Origin: Bacillus pumilus
GTDB taxonomy: Bacteria > Bacillota > Bacilli > Bacillales > Bacillaceae
Reading direction: 5' to 3'
Length of the DNA: 64,000 nt
Assembly (NCBI GenBank): GCA_001938995.1
Contig: MKZN01000016.1
Span: forward strand, 1 to 64,000
Shown here: piece after piece, positions 16,228 through 25,208 of the stretch
Numbering within the stretch: position 1 is the first letter of the stretch
Layout of the letters: each line of letters opens with the position of its first letter
Position numbers and translations under genes: made by a program
Notes under the pieces: generated by a model
The model's input: only the letters and a program-made list of their open reading frames with translations
Databases searched by the model: none
Told to the model about the DNA's origin: nothing

Positions 16228-17373
16228 TTAATATTGTTCATAATAAGACTGAATTTTTTTAGGATCTGATGTTTTTGACAGTGCTAACATGAGCAGAATT
16301 CGCGCTTTTTGTGGATTCAATGAATCAGATGAAACGAAGTGATGCTCATCATCCATCTTTTCATGAGTGACAATCCCATTTCCCGCACGACTTGATCTCA
16401 CAATGACAACGTCTTTTTTCACTGCATCCGTTGCACCTTTGATCGCCTCTGTTGACATCGTTCCATTTCCAACGGCTGCGACAATGATCCCTTTTGCTCC
16501 CGCTTTTACTGCCGCATCATACACATACTTTTGATCATTTTGATAGCCATATAGGATATCAACTTGTGGTAGTTCTTTTGTTTTTGATATATCAAATTCA
16601 CTTTCAGTCGTATGTTTTCTTGTCGGTTCATTATAGAATGAGACCAATTCACCGGCAATCTCTCCAATATATCCTTGTTCAAGTGATTTGAAGGAATCTG
16701 TTGTCGTTGTATTCGTCTTGGTGATAAATCGAGCAGATGCAATCCGATCATTTAAAGTGACCATGACCCCTTTGCCCTTAGCCTCTTTTGTGGATGCAAT
16801 CTTTACTGCTTGATATAAGTTTAGCGGTCCATCAGCACTAATAGCAGAAGCAGGTCTCATGGACCCAACAACCACCACTGGCTTCTCACTCTTAACCACC
16901 AAATGTAAGAAATAAGCCGTTTCTTCAAGTGTATCTGTTCCATGGGTAATCACAATTCCATCCACTTTGTCATCTTTTAAAAGATGATTCACTCGTTTTG
17001 CTAATGTTAACAGGAGTGCATTATCGACATTTTCACTGCCTACATTCGCTACTTGTTCGCCAGTGACATTTGCAATATCTTTTATCTGGGGAACTGAGGC
17101 AATCACTTTATCGATACCTAGTGAACCAGATTTGTACCCCGTTGTATCAGTATCACTATCTGAAGAGCCTGCAATGGTCCCACCTGTCGCCAGCACTTTA
17201 ATATTCGCTAATGACTTATTACCTGTCTCAACGGCAGAAGACTTTGCTTCCGATTGATTGGTTGTATTCTCTTTTTTGTTTTGATTGCTCTCTTGTGTGC
17301 TACTGTTTGCACAGCTTGTAGTCAATAGTAATGAAGCAGCAAGAAAAGCAGCACCTAACCATTTGATATTCAT
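16228..17373 (-). CDS. ansZ: L-asparaginase II, lipoprotein (AnsZ)
   Basis: A 381-residue type II L-asparaginase that converts asparagine to aspartate and ammonia on the outer face of the membrane. The start MNIKWLG gives a lipoprotein signal with lipobox LLTTSC (Cys at about 21) and then a Ser/Asn/Lys-rich linker. The first catalytic Thr lies in ATGGTIAG and the second Thr-Asp pair in ITHGTDTLEET; the substrate-binding GSMRPASAISADGPLN is also present. It agrees throughout with B. subtilis AnsZ (YccC). A longer frame to 17457 exists, but AGGAAAG before 17373 and the lipoprotein signal favour this start. Confidence 0.93.
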   Translation of the reverse strand: MNIKWLGAAFLAASLLLTTSCANSSTQESNQNKKENTTNQSEAKSSAVETGNKSLANIKVLATGGTIAGSSDSDTDTTGYKSGSLGIDKVIASVPQIKDIANVTGEQVANVGSENVDNALLLTLAKRVNHLLKDDKVDGIVITHGTDTLEETAYFLHLVVKSEKPVVVVGSMRPASAISADGPLNLYQAVKIASTKEAKGKGVMVTLNDRIASARFITKTNTTTTDSFKSLEQGYIGEIAGELVSFYNEPTRKHTTESEFDISKTKELPQVDILYGYQNDQKYVYDAAVKAGAKGIIVAAVGNGTMSTEAIKGATDAVKKDVVIVRSSRAGNGIVTHEKMDDEHHFVSSDSLNPQKARILLMLALSKTSDPKKIQSYYEQY

Positions 17374-17652
17374 TCGATCACTCTTTCCTGATATTGAATT
17401 GATGGATAAATTTGTATCTACAGGTTTTACTTTATACAATCGTTCATTCATCAGCATGAGGCGAAAGACATAGAATCAAATGAGGGTAAAAAGTTTGTGA
17501 TTTAGATCATTTCTTTATTCCTTAACGACCATATTCAATCCACTTAATAGTTACATAGCATATGGTCTTCCACCTAAAAATAAAGATCACTACTTCCAAA
17601 CATCCCTTTCATGATAAAATATAGTTAATTTTCCCACAAAGGAGTGTACGCA

Positions 17653-18018
17653 TTGCGTTTGAAACAACCCTTTCACAAAATACTAATAACCCTATCGGTC
17701 AGTTCTATTGTACTTGGCTTGTTTGTATGCTTATCTCCCCCAATTCAGGGTCAGCCTGCTTTTCTAGTGCTATACATCCCTATATTTTTTGTTTATTACT
17801 TTGTGTTTGCTGTTCCATTGCAACTGCTATTTTCCTTGAAGCCTAAAGCTTTTCATCTTCTATATCTCGCCGCTTATTTACTCATCGCAACTGTCATGAT
17901 CTTGATCATTGATGGAATTGGAAGTACAGCATCCATACCTATGATCATCGCGAGCAGTCTCATCTACTGGATCTGCGATTCGGTGTTTTATCAAAGAACT
18001 CATGAAAAAAACACCTAA
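17653..18018 (+). CDS. Small integral membrane protein of unknown function
   Basis: A 121-residue protein with four hydrophobic helices (about 8-28, 37-59, 69-88 and 95-111) and charged ends (MRLKQPFHK; YQRTHEKNT). I do not recognise the family. The start is TTG because AAAGGAG lies 9 nt upstream; a GTG nine bases earlier would be too close. It is monocistronic, followed by a weak hairpin (CACCT with AGGTG, 18008-18025). Confidence 0.65.
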   Translation: MRLKQPFHKILITLSVSSIVLGLFVCLSPPIQGQPAFLVLYIPIFFVYYFVFAVPLQLLFSLKPKAFHLLYLAAYLLIATVMILIIDGIGSTASIPMIIASSLIYWICDSVFYQRTHEKNT

Positions 18019-18289
18019 TTAGAAGGTGCTTTTACTACTCCAGTATGTATTGACATTGCCCTGAATACTTATTGGGTAATCAAAAAGTATTTGGGCTTGA
18101 TGATTTTTTGTCTAAATGCAATCGTTTGGTAGAATGACCCGTCTGGTTGCCCGCTAATTGTTTGACATCATCAACACATGATGTGTTTAAACTCGTTTAT
18201 GTGTGAAAAAACAGACGTACTTTCTCTGAATGTTATGTACTTTTTGCTACAAAGACTTTCTACATCCTGTTTAGTATTTGCATAACCGC

Positions 18290-18403
18290 CTAAATTTTAA
18301 ACTGATCAACCATGAGGCGCCAAGCTTCTTCAGCTATTAAATCTTTTTCGCCCCTTGCAAAGGTTGCTTCTATCTGCAAATTCCACATCCTTTCTATTTC
18401 CAT
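18290..18403 (-). other. Coding-like fragment in a 455-bp gap, possible gene relic
   Basis: The stretch 18019-18473 has no complete gene. On the minus strand a 37-codon frame (starts MEIERMWNLQ, ends MVDQFKI) has a coding-like composition. Further downstream on the same strand (about 18075-18175) a second frame reads DVKQLAGNQTGHSTKRLHLD. Neither has a convincing Shine-Dalgarno site and I cannot name a family. They may be pieces of one decayed gene. Confidence 0.25.
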
Positions 18404-18427
18404 CTTTATAAGAGCCGGTATTTTTAA

Positions 18428-18465
18428 TCAAAAAAGCACTGCGGCGCTATGTCCACAGTGCTTTT
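18428..18465 (-). terminator. Terminator of the LmrB-like gene
   Basis: AAAAGCACTG pairs with CAGTGCTTTT; on the minus strand it is followed by Ts, starting 9 bp after the transporter stop. Confidence 0.8.
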
Positions 18466-18473
18466 CATATTCA

Positions 18474-19913
18474 TTATGAGGCTTGTTGTTCTACCTTCAC
18501 ACGTTTAATAAAGAAGGCGATGATCAAACCAACAATGGTCATGATTACAGCAAAATGAAAGGCATTCTGCACGCCATTTGTAAAGGCTAAGAGTTTGTTC
18601 ATCGGATTTTCCGGGTCTGCTACATTTTCCATAAAGCTACGAGTACCGGAAGATAGGATGGAGATGCCGATCGCTGTGCCGATTGCTCCTGATACCTGCT
18701 GTAATGTATTCATAATCGCTGTTCCATGCGGATATAACTCCGGTGGAAGCTGATTTAATCCATTCGTTTGAGCAGGCATCATGATCATGGCGATCCCCAC
18801 CATTAGGGTAATATGCAGTGTCACAATATATCCAATCGATGTATCGACACTTAGGTTTGTGAACCCGAACATCGTAGCTACCACAATCACAAGACCTGGG
18901 ATGACAAGCCATTTTGGTCCAAACTTATCAAATAGACCACCCATGATTGGAGAGAGTAATCCATTGATAATTCCGCCTGGCAGCAGCATTAAACCTGCTG
19001 TAAATGTGGAAAGTGCCAAGGACGTCTGTAGATACAATGGCAGGATCATCATGGCAGACAGCATCACCATCATACAAACTAAGATTAAAAGTAATCCAAT
19101 GACAAACATTGGATATTTAAATGGACTTAAGTTGAGCATTGGTTCTTCCATCTTTAGCTGTCTGAGGGAGAACACGAGGATACTAATTACACCTACAACA
19201 ATGGCAACAATGACGTTCATACTACCCCAGCCGCCACCTCCACCAGCACTACTAAAGCCATATACGATTCCACCAAAACCAATCGTTGAAAGCACAATTG
19301 AGACAATATCGATTTTTGGTCGAGTCGGTACCGTAATATTTTGCATAAAGACATAACCAAATACTAAAGCAGCCATTAATAACGGAAGTGAAATCCAAAA
19401 TATCCAATGCCATGTCAATGATTTCAGAATAAGACCCGATACGGTTGGACCAACAGCTGGTGCAAACATGATCACAAGACCAATAATCCCCATGGATCTT
19501 CCTCGTTTATGAGGTGGAATAATCACCAAAATGGTATTAAACATTAACGGAAGAAGCAATGCCGTTCCAGTCGCCTGCACCACACGGGCAACCATTAAAA
19601 CACTAAAGACTGGTGCAATTGCAGCGATAAATGTCCCGATAATAGAAAATATCAATGAAGTCATAAAGAGTTGCCTTGTTGTAAACCATTGAAGAATCAA
19701 CCCTGAAATTGGCACGAGAATACCAAGTGTTAATAAATAACCTGTTGTCAGCCACTGAGCTGTCGTCGCTTCGATTCCAAAGTCTAATGTTAAGTTACGT
19801 ATCGCCATATTTAGCGCCGTTTCACTAAAAAGACCAATAAATCCAGCCGTGATAAATGAAATAATAATGGGCAGCGTTTTTATATCAGACGCTGCTGTTT
19901 GCTGTTTGTTCAT
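18474..19913 (-). CDS. lmrB: DHA2-family MFS multidrug transporter, LmrB-like
   Basis: A 479-residue transporter with about fourteen helices (DHA2 family). Key segments are TAQWLTTGYLLTLGILVPISG (about 54-74), RVVQATGTALLLPLMFNT (motif B/C area, about 108-125) and the C-terminal NGLNQLPPELYPHGTAIMNTLQQVSGAIG. These agree closely with B. subtilis LmrB, the lincomycin/puromycin efflux pump, as I remember it. The start MNKQQT is set by AAAAGGAG 10 nt upstream. It lies 79 bp behind a TetR gene, as lmrB does behind lmrA. The symbol is a homology assignment. Confidence 0.75.
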   Translation of the reverse strand: MNKQQTAASDIKTLPIIISFITAGFIGLFSETALNMAIRNLTLDFGIEATTAQWLTTGYLLTLGILVPISGLILQWFTTRQLFMTSLIFSIIGTFIAAIAPVFSVLMVARVVQATGTALLLPLMFNTILVIIPPHKRGRSMGIIGLVIMFAPAVGPTVSGLILKSLTWHWIFWISLPLLMAALVFGYVFMQNITVPTRPKIDIVSIVLSTIGFGGIVYGFSSAGGGGGWGSMNVIVAIVVGVISILVFSLRQLKMEEPMLNLSPFKYPMFVIGLLLILVCMMVMLSAMMILPLYLQTSLALSTFTAGLMLLPGGIINGLLSPIMGGLFDKFGPKWLVIPGLVIVVATMFGFTNLSVDTSIGYIVTLHITLMVGIAMIMMPAQTNGLNQLPPELYPHGTAIMNTLQQVSGAIGTAIGISILSSGTRSFMENVADPENPMNKLLAFTNGVQNAFHFAVIMTIVGLIIAFFIKRVKVEQQAS

Positions 19914-19992
19914 ATAAGTTGGCTCCTTTTCTTTTATAAATGAGATGGACCATAAGAAATCAGACTGGTAAAAGAGATGAGCCACTTTCCTT

Positions 19993-20565
19993 TTATCGAA
20001 AAACGGATATTAGCTGCCTTTCAGAGGCAAAGTGTGCAATTTCTTCAATTGAATAACCAGATTCATAAATATAAAACATCAGTTCAGGAGTAATGGGAGA
20101 GGACATAAATAACGTAGTTAGTTCAATATCTTGTATCTTAGCTTCCCCTTTTTCGTTCGCTTCTATGAGCAAACTGCGGATCATTTGTCTGAGGGATTGA
20201 CTGTAATCACTATCATACACTTTACTTGTCTGTTCTAAATTACCAGAGATCGTCAACATCCGAATCCAGTCTAAATGGTGTCCAACAATGAGATGCATCT
20301 CCTCAAGAACATAACGTAAACGATCTCGAACAGGTTGATCACTAATTCTGCTCAAATACATATGCAAAGCAGGAATCAGCCGTTCAAACTTTTCTCCTAA
20401 TAAAGAGAGACACAATTCGCTTTTATTTGCATAGCGGCGGTACAGTGTTCCTTGACCAATACCAGCTGTTTTCGCAATTTTATGCATGCTGACATTTTCT
20501 ACGCCATGCTCTTGAAACAAGGAAAAAGCGACCTCTTCAATTTCCTTTCCAATATCGTTACCCAT
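19993..20565 (-). CDS. TetR family regulator upstream of the LmrB-like pump
   Basis: A 190-residue repressor with HTH EEVAFSLFQEHGVENVSMHKIAKTAGIGQGTLYRRYANKSELCLSLLGEK and a C-terminal ligand-binding domain. It precedes the LmrB-like gene by 79 bp on the same strand and so is the probable local repressor (functional counterpart of LmrA). A perfect 14-bp palindrome (20672-20685) lies about 110 bp upstream of the start. Confidence 0.88.
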   Translation of the reverse strand: MGNDIGKEIEEVAFSLFQEHGVENVSMHKIAKTAGIGQGTLYRRYANKSELCLSLLGEKFERLIPALHMYLSRISDQPVRDRLRYVLEEMHLIVGHHLDWIRMLTISGNLEQTSKVYDSDYSQSLRQMIRSLLIEANEKGEAKIQDIELTTLFMSSPITPELMFYIYESGYSIEEIAHFASERQLISVFR

Positions 20566-20671
20566 GATGTCTCACCTTCTTAACCTTCATCCACATTGCA
20601 CTCATTTCTATCTGTTCTAACTCATGACTCTCCAGGTTTCCCCTTAGGACATTTGTACCGATAATATATTA

Positions 20672-20685
20672 CGGACAATTGTCCG
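20672..20685. promoter_or_regulatory. Perfect palindrome upstream of the TetR gene
   Basis: CGGACAATTGTCCG is a perfect 14-bp palindrome in the divergent region between the TetR gene and bglS. By place and symmetry it is a candidate operator of the TetR protein; it does not look like the LmrA operator I remember. Confidence 0.5.
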
Positions 20686-20756
20686 CCTTGTCAATTATTA
20701 TTTACCTGATAGTCTGTCCTCATTCTACAAAGAAAGATTATCATCATTTAGACGGA

Positions 20757-20805
20757 TTGTTCTATTTGATTAGAATCAGTTAATATCAATAAAGAAAGCG
20801 CTTTC
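20757..20805 (+). promoter_or_regulatory. bglS promoter and cre site
   Basis: TTGTTC (20757-20762), an 18-bp spacer and TAATAT (20781-20786) form a SigA-type promoter. GAAAGCGCTTTC (20794-20805) is a symmetric catabolite-responsive element at the expected transcription start, where bound CcpA would block initiation. No RAT/terminator element fits between it and the start codon. Confidence 0.65.
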
Positions 20806-20829
20806 AAAAAAAGAGAGGGGATTGCCTAC

Positions 20830-21561
20830 ATGTTTGATCGTGTAAAACAAATGTTGCTGCTTCTTGTTACTGGATTATTGATCAGCTTTTTCACAATGAC
20901 GTCAACTGCCTCAGCGCAAACCGGCGGATCGTTTTATGATCCTTTCAACGATGATCGTAACGGGTTGTGGCAAAAAGCAAATGGATACTCAAATGGAGAC
21001 ATGTTTAACTGTACTTGGCGTGCAAATAATGTGTCCATGACATCATTAGGCGAATTACGTTTATCACTCACAAGTCCTTCCTATAACAAGTTTGACTGCG
21101 GAGAAAATCGTTCAGTTCAAACATACGGGTACGGGCTTTATGAAGTCAGAATGAAACCAGCAAAAAATGTTGGGATCGTTTCATCGTTTTTTACTTATAC
21201 TGGTCCAACAGATGGGACCCCTTGGGATGAAATTGATATCGAATTCCTTGGAAAGGATACAACAAAGGTCCAATTCAACTATTATACGAATGGTGTAGGG
21301 AATCACGAGAAAATCGTTAACCTCGGTTTTGATGCAGCAAATGCATACCACACATATGCATTTGACTGGCAGCCAAACTCGATTAAATGGTATATCGATG
21401 GGCGGTTAGCCCATACGGCAACCACTCAAATTCCTAAAACACCTGGAAAAATCATGATGAACCTGTGGAATGGTGCGGGTGTCGATGATTGGCTCGGTTC
21501 CTATAATGGTGTTACACCACTATTCGCCCATTATGACTGGGTGCGTTACACAAAAAAATAG
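20830..21561 (+). CDS. bglS: Secreted endo-beta-1,3-1,4-glucanase (lichenase, GH16)
   Basis: A 243-residue exoenzyme that hydrolyses mixed-linked beta-glucans (lichenan, barley glucan). A Sec signal peptide with a hydrophobic core (MLLLLVTGLLISFF) ends in the cleavage site ASA-QTG at about residue 29. The GH16 active site DEIDIEFLG (about 134-142) contains the nucleophile and acid/base Glu. The Cys pair (about 61 and 90) is the disulphide conserved in Bacillus lichenases. GAGAGGGG precedes the ATG. Control by glucose through the upstream cre is likely. Confidence 0.95.
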   Translation: MFDRVKQMLLLLVTGLLISFFTMTSTASAQTGGSFYDPFNDDRNGLWQKANGYSNGDMFNCTWRANNVSMTSLGELRLSLTSPSYNKFDCGENRSVQTYGYGLYEVRMKPAKNVGIVSSFFTYTGPTDGTPWDEIDIEFLGKDTTKVQFNYYTNGVGNHEKIVNLGFDAANAYHTYAFDWQPNSIKWYIDGRLAHTATTQIPKTPGKIMMNLWNGAGVDDWLGSYNGVTPLFAHYDWVRYTKK

Positions 21562-21570
21562 CCTCCCTCT

Positions 21571-21598
21571 AAAACCTGTGATCCGTCACAGGTTTTCC
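21571..21598. terminator. Bidirectional terminator between bglS and adhR
   Basis: AAAACCTGTG pairs with CACAGGTTTT around a 6-nt loop, right after the bglS stop and before the end of the convergent regulator. Confidence 0.8.
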
Positions 21599-22009
21599 TT
21601 ATGAGACGGGGCTTTTTAGCTGATCCGCTAGCTTTTCCTCATATTTGTGGATAATATCTTCATAACTTTCGATTTTAACATCTAAGCGTTTAATGGTATC
21701 TTCCATTTCCTTTTGTTTTTCAACAAGCCTTGCTCTTTCATTCACTAGAATTTGTTTCCTTGAAGATAATGTATGATCATTTCCCTCAATAAATAATGCC
21801 GTATATTCCCTGAGCGCATCAATTGAGAGGCCTGCATTTCTCATGCATTTAATAAATTCGATCCACTGAACATCTCCCTCTGTATAATCACGGATACCAT
21901 TTTGGCCTCGATTGATCGGTCTAATTAATCCAATGTTTTCATAGTATCTGAGCGTCGCTGTGGATACACCCAGTTGCTTTGCGACTTGTGCTATTTTCAT
22001 GATTTTCAC
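21599..22009 (-). CDS. adhR: MerR/NmlR family regulator AdhR
   Basis: A 136-residue MerR-family activator: HTH MKIAQVAKQLGVSTATLRYYENIGLIRPINR at the N-terminus, then a coiled coil (about 75-125). Its place divergent from adhA and the exact CTTAAAG-N4-CTTTAAG operator in between identify it as AdhR, which in B. subtilis activates genes in response to formaldehyde and methylglyoxal. The start may be either the first Met or the second (MKIAQVA). AdhR of B. subtilis uses a single Cys (Cys52); here the only Cys is in FIKCMRNAG at about residue 55, which fits. Confidence 0.85.
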   Translation of the reverse strand: MKIMKIAQVAKQLGVSTATLRYYENIGLIRPINRGQNGIRDYTEGDVQWIEFIKCMRNAGLSIDALREYTALFIEGNDHTLSSRKQILVNERARLVEKQKEMEDTIKRLDVKIESYEDIIHKYEEKLADQLKSPVS

Positions 22010-22162
22010 CCTTCTCGTCTTTATTTATGAACTTGAAGTAAATGGTTTGTACTCCCTTTCTCATCATCTACATTTTGATAGAACCCACAAGATGCTTTTG
22101 GCTCAATTTTTTACGCAATGATCATGATAAAAACTGAAATCATGATGTGAGACGGTTCACCC

Positions 22163-22193
22163 TTGACTTAAAGTTCACTTTAAGAATTACAGT
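22163..22193 (+). promoter_or_regulatory. adhA promoter with AdhR operator
   Basis: TTGACT (22163-22168) and TACAGT (22188-22193) are separated by 19 bp, the long spacer typical of MerR-controlled promoters. The perfect dyad CTTAAAG-TTCA-CTTTAAG (22167-22184) occupies the spacer and matches the AdhR box known from B. subtilis. Confidence 0.8.
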
Positions 22194-22236
22194 ATAGTGG
22201 AAGAACCGAATTTCACTATTGAAAGGATGATCGTAA

Positions 22237-23289
22237 ATGTGCCAGACGCACCAATCACATGTATTAAGAGTTTCTCACGCAAAAGCAACATTTGAACGGA
22301 CAACCATCGAACGAAGAGCGCTTCGTCCACATGATATTTTAATTGATATTCAGTATAGCGGGATATGTCACTCAGATATCCACAGTGCTTTTGACGATTG
22401 GGGTGGCGGTATTTTCCCTATGGTTCCGGGCCATGAAATTACAGGAGTCGTTGCAGCAGTAGGTCATGCAGTCACGAAGTTCAAAATTGGAGATCGCGTA
22501 GGGGTCGGTTGTTTTGTGGATTCTTGTGGCACCTGTGAATATTGCCAAAATGGAGATGAGCAGTATTGTACAAAAGGAGTCGTTCAAACCTATAATAACC
22601 TCGATTATGATGGAGAACTGACATATGGCGGCTACAGCTCAAAGATTGTCGTGACCGAACGATTTGTCGTCAGGATCCCAGATGCATTAGCCCTTGATGT
22701 GGCAAGCCCTCTTCTATGTGCTGGCATTACAACCTATTCGCCTTTAAAACATTGGAATGTAGGACCTGGCAAGAAAGTCGCTATTGTTGGTATGGGTGGA
22801 CTTGGTCATGTGGCCATCCAATTTGCACATGCAATGGGCGCTGAAGTCACTGTGCTTAGTCGGTCTTTAAATAAAAAAGAAGAGGCACTGTCATTTGGAG
22901 CAATCGACTATTTTGCAACAAGTGATCCCGACACTTTCAAAAAACGATCTGGTCAGTTTGATCTCATATTGAATACAGTCTCCGCCAATATCAACGTGGA
23001 CGCGTATTTATCTCTACTCCGTGTGGATGGAACATTGGTGAACGTTGGTGCACCAGCTGATCCAGATCAATTTCACGTATTCTCATTAATTACGGGTCGT
23101 CGTAGCATTGCAGGCTCTCTCGTTGGTGGCATCCAGGAAACACAAGATATGCTTGATTTCGCTGCCGCTCACAGCATCGCTCCACAAATTGAAGTCATCA
23201 ACGCCAATCAAGTGGATGAAGCTTACGAACGTGTCCTGAAAAGCGATGTCCGTTACCGCTTTGTCATTGATATCGCAACATTGTCATAG
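22237..23289 (+). CDS. adhA: Zinc-dependent alcohol dehydrogenase AdhA
   Basis: A 350-residue NADP-dependent zinc alcohol dehydrogenase of the cinnamyl-alcohol-dehydrogenase/YahK type. The catalytic zinc site uses Cys in [12 protein letters not shown] (about 43) and His in VPGHEITG (about 67); the structural zinc uses [15 protein letters not shown] (about 98-112). The nucleotide-binding [13 protein letters not shown] lies at about 186-198. In B. subtilis AdhA is induced by aldehydes and helps remove formaldehyde/methylglyoxal. It is divergent from adhR and followed by a terminator; the partner gene yraA is not present. Confidence 0.92.
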   Translation: MCQTHQSHVLRVSHAKATFERTTIERRALRPHDILIDIQYSGICHSDIHSAFDDWGGGIFPMVPGHEITGVVAAVGHAVTKFKIGDRVGVGCFVDSCGTCEYCQNGDEQYCTKGVVQTYNNLDYDGELTYGGYSSKIVVTERFVVRIPDALALDVASPLLCAGITTYSPLKHWNVGPGKKVAIVGMGGLGHVAIQFAHAMGAEVTVLSRSLNKKEEALSFGAIDYFATSDPDTFKKRSGQFDLILNTVSANINVDAYLSLLRVDGTLVNVGAPADPDQFHVFSLITGRRSIAGSLVGGIQETQDMLDFAAAHSIAPQIEVINANQVDEAYERVLKSDVRYRFVIDIATLS

Positions 23290-23298
23290 TCCATTTGA

Positions 23299-23326
23299 AA
23301 GACTAACCCCGGTGGTTAGTCTTTTC
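23299..23326 (+). terminator. Terminator of adhA
   Basis: AAAGACTAACC pairs with GGTTAGTCTTTT 10 bp after the adhA stop. Confidence 0.75.
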
Positions 23327-23380
23327 TATTGTTATTCCATGTTAAAAAGCCACTATTCAAGAAAATAGCAGCTTGTTCAA

Positions 23381-24238
23381 TCAAGTATGGTTTAATGAAG
23401 TAGTCGTATTCCGATTTGTTACGCGGTGAATGTGAATGATCAAATACACAAGTTCTTCATTAGTAGGGACGATGCTGTAGTTTTTTTCTAAGTAAGTGAC
23501 CATTTTTTGTGCACAACTATGCGCTTTTGGATATCGGTTTTTGATTTGTTCAAACAGTGAATCACTTTCGTCTGGTATTGGCTCTTTAGAGAGAATTCGA
23601 TAGGCAAAATACCTAATATGCGTCATAAATCTACTATAGTTAATCGAATGTTCATCTAGTTTCATCCCGTAATGATATTTCACAATATTGAGCAAGTCAT
23701 TCACAATTTTGGTAACTTCAATGGTTTGTTTCATATCGCTTCCACTTTGTTGAGCATTTACAAAATGGAGTGCAATGGACGCAGCTTCTTCAGTTGGCAA
23801 CGTGATCTGGAGCCGTTCTTCAATGATTTTCAAAGCCTCCAATGCGACCAAATATTCATTTTTGTGGAATTTTTTGACCTCCCATAAAAGTGGGTTTCTC
23901 AGATCTATGCCTTCCTGATATCGAGTGACGGCAAAACTAATATGATCAGTTAAGGTCAAATAAATATTCTGATTGAAACTCACCGATAATGTGTCTTCGG
24001 CATATTCAATCATGTCCTTTGTTAGTTCTAGATATTCAATGTTAATGTGCTCGATGAGTTCTGTTAGTTTATTTGTTTGACCTTTGTCAATCACAAACTT
24101 TTTATCGACCTTTTGGAAGTCTACTTCTTCGCTATTATGTTTGTTAAAGCCGATGCCTTTCCCCATCACGATCATTTCGTTACCCATCTCATCACTTAAT
24201 AAAATGACATTATTATTAAAGATTTTCTTTATTTTCAT
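23381..24238 (-). CDS. BglG/LicT family transcriptional antiterminator
   Basis: A 285-residue PTS-controlled RNA-binding antiterminator. Residues 1-56 form the CAT RNA-binding domain (KIKKIFNNNVILLSDEMGNEMIVMGKGIGF), followed by two PRD domains. PRD1 has His residues in LTDHISFAVTRY and KKFHKNEY; PRD2 has FMTHIRYFAYRI and IIHIHRVTN. It is the last gene of the operon behind a PTS permease and a deacetylase, and two RAT sites precede that operon, so it presumably controls its own operon: active without its sugar's EII phosphorylating PRD1, and needing HPr phosphorylation at PRD2. Confidence 0.9.
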   Translation of the reverse strand: MKIKKIFNNNVILLSDEMGNEMIVMGKGIGFNKHNSEEVDFQKVDKKFVIDKGQTNKLTELIEHINIEYLELTKDMIEYAEDTLSVSFNQNIYLTLTDHISFAVTRYQEGIDLRNPLLWEVKKFHKNEYLVALEALKIIEERLQITLPTEEAASIALHFVNAQQSGSDMKQTIEVTKIVNDLLNIVKYHYGMKLDEHSINYSRFMTHIRYFAYRILSKEPIPDESDSLFEQIKNRYPKAHSCAQKMVTYLEKNYSIVPTNEELVYLIIHIHRVTNRNTTTSLNHT

Positions 24239-24371
24239 TTAGATCACCCACTTTCATACAATGAAGAAAATCCACAGACGATTTAAGCGTTCTCATTTTA
24301 AATTTATCATACTATAATAACAAATAATATATCTAATTCAATATAAACCTCTAAAGGACCTATAGAGGGTA

Positions 24372-25142
24372 TTACAGTTGATTAAATCCAATGAGTTCGA
24401 CATGGTGTTTTTTCATGTAATCAAACCATTGTGGATTTAAACATAATTGGAGATCCTCTTCTCTTTCGTCGATTAAGGACGAAACACGCCGTAATTCATC
24501 ATCAACAAAGCCTGGATGACAAGGTATCTCCACAGTTGTATCCGTGTCTTTATATTTCGCTATCACATCAAGCAAGACAGACTCTTGTAGCTTTGGCGAG
24601 GAAAAATCTGCGTATAGAGCATCTGTGGTTTTCACTCCTGATATGGCTAGCTGATTCTTGATATGTGGATCCTCTGTTAAAACGGCATCCTTTCTCATTG
24701 GAACACGATATTCTTTGGCAAGTTCAATGATGATTTGTAACATTTCTTCATCTACTATACTAAAACCATGATGCGTGTCGATATGAGTAAGCGTTAATTG
24801 AGATGAAAGGAATTTTTCAATTTGGGCTTTTAGCTCAGCACGTACCTCTTCCTTACGAAATGAACTTGGAATGAATGGCGGCTTTCGATAGAAGTTCCCA
24901 TGTTCATCCACGATGGATTTGACTTTTTTAGCGTCAAGTAAAGGTCGCAATAAGGTTAGGTTTAAATGAACACCCATTTCTTTCACGCCTGCTTCTTTTG
25001 CTAACTCGATGGAACGGTCAAAATGATTGGTGTTCGTCAACATGGTGGTATCGGTAATGATTCCTTCTTTCATTCCTTTTAGGATACCTTTACTCACTGA
25101 CTCCGTTAAGCCAAAGTCATCTGCATTAATAATTAATCTCAT
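24372..25142 (-). CDS. ChbG/YdjC family carbohydrate deacetylase
   Basis: A 256-residue metal-dependent deacetylase. The start RLIINADDFGLTESVSKG carries the two Asp residues that bind metal, with His residues in GVHLNLTLL (about 61) and THIDTHHGFS (about 121-126). In E. coli ChbG removes one acetyl group from chitobiose-6-phosphate. The start is the ATG of MRLIIN, with AAAGGAG upstream. It follows the PTS permease by 66 bp and precedes the antiterminator, so it probably works on the phosphorylated sugar which that permease brings in, likely an N-acetylated disaccharide. Confidence 0.9.
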   Translation of the reverse strand: MRLIINADDFGLTESVSKGILKGMKEGIITDTTMLTNTNHFDRSIELAKEAGVKEMGVHLNLTLLRPLLDAKKVKSIVDEHGNFYRKPPFIPSSFRKEEVRAELKAQIEKFLSSQLTLTHIDTHHGFSIVDEEMLQIIIELAKEYRVPMRKDAVLTEDPHIKNQLAISGVKTTDALYADFSSPKLQESVLLDVIAKYKDTDTTVEIPCHPGFVDDELRRVSSLIDEREEDLQLCLNPQWFDYMKKHHVELIGFNQL

Positions 25143-25208
25143 GGGATTAACTCCTTTCACATCATCATTTAAGGCAAACACCAGGTAGAGGTTACCCGGT
25201 GTTTGTGT

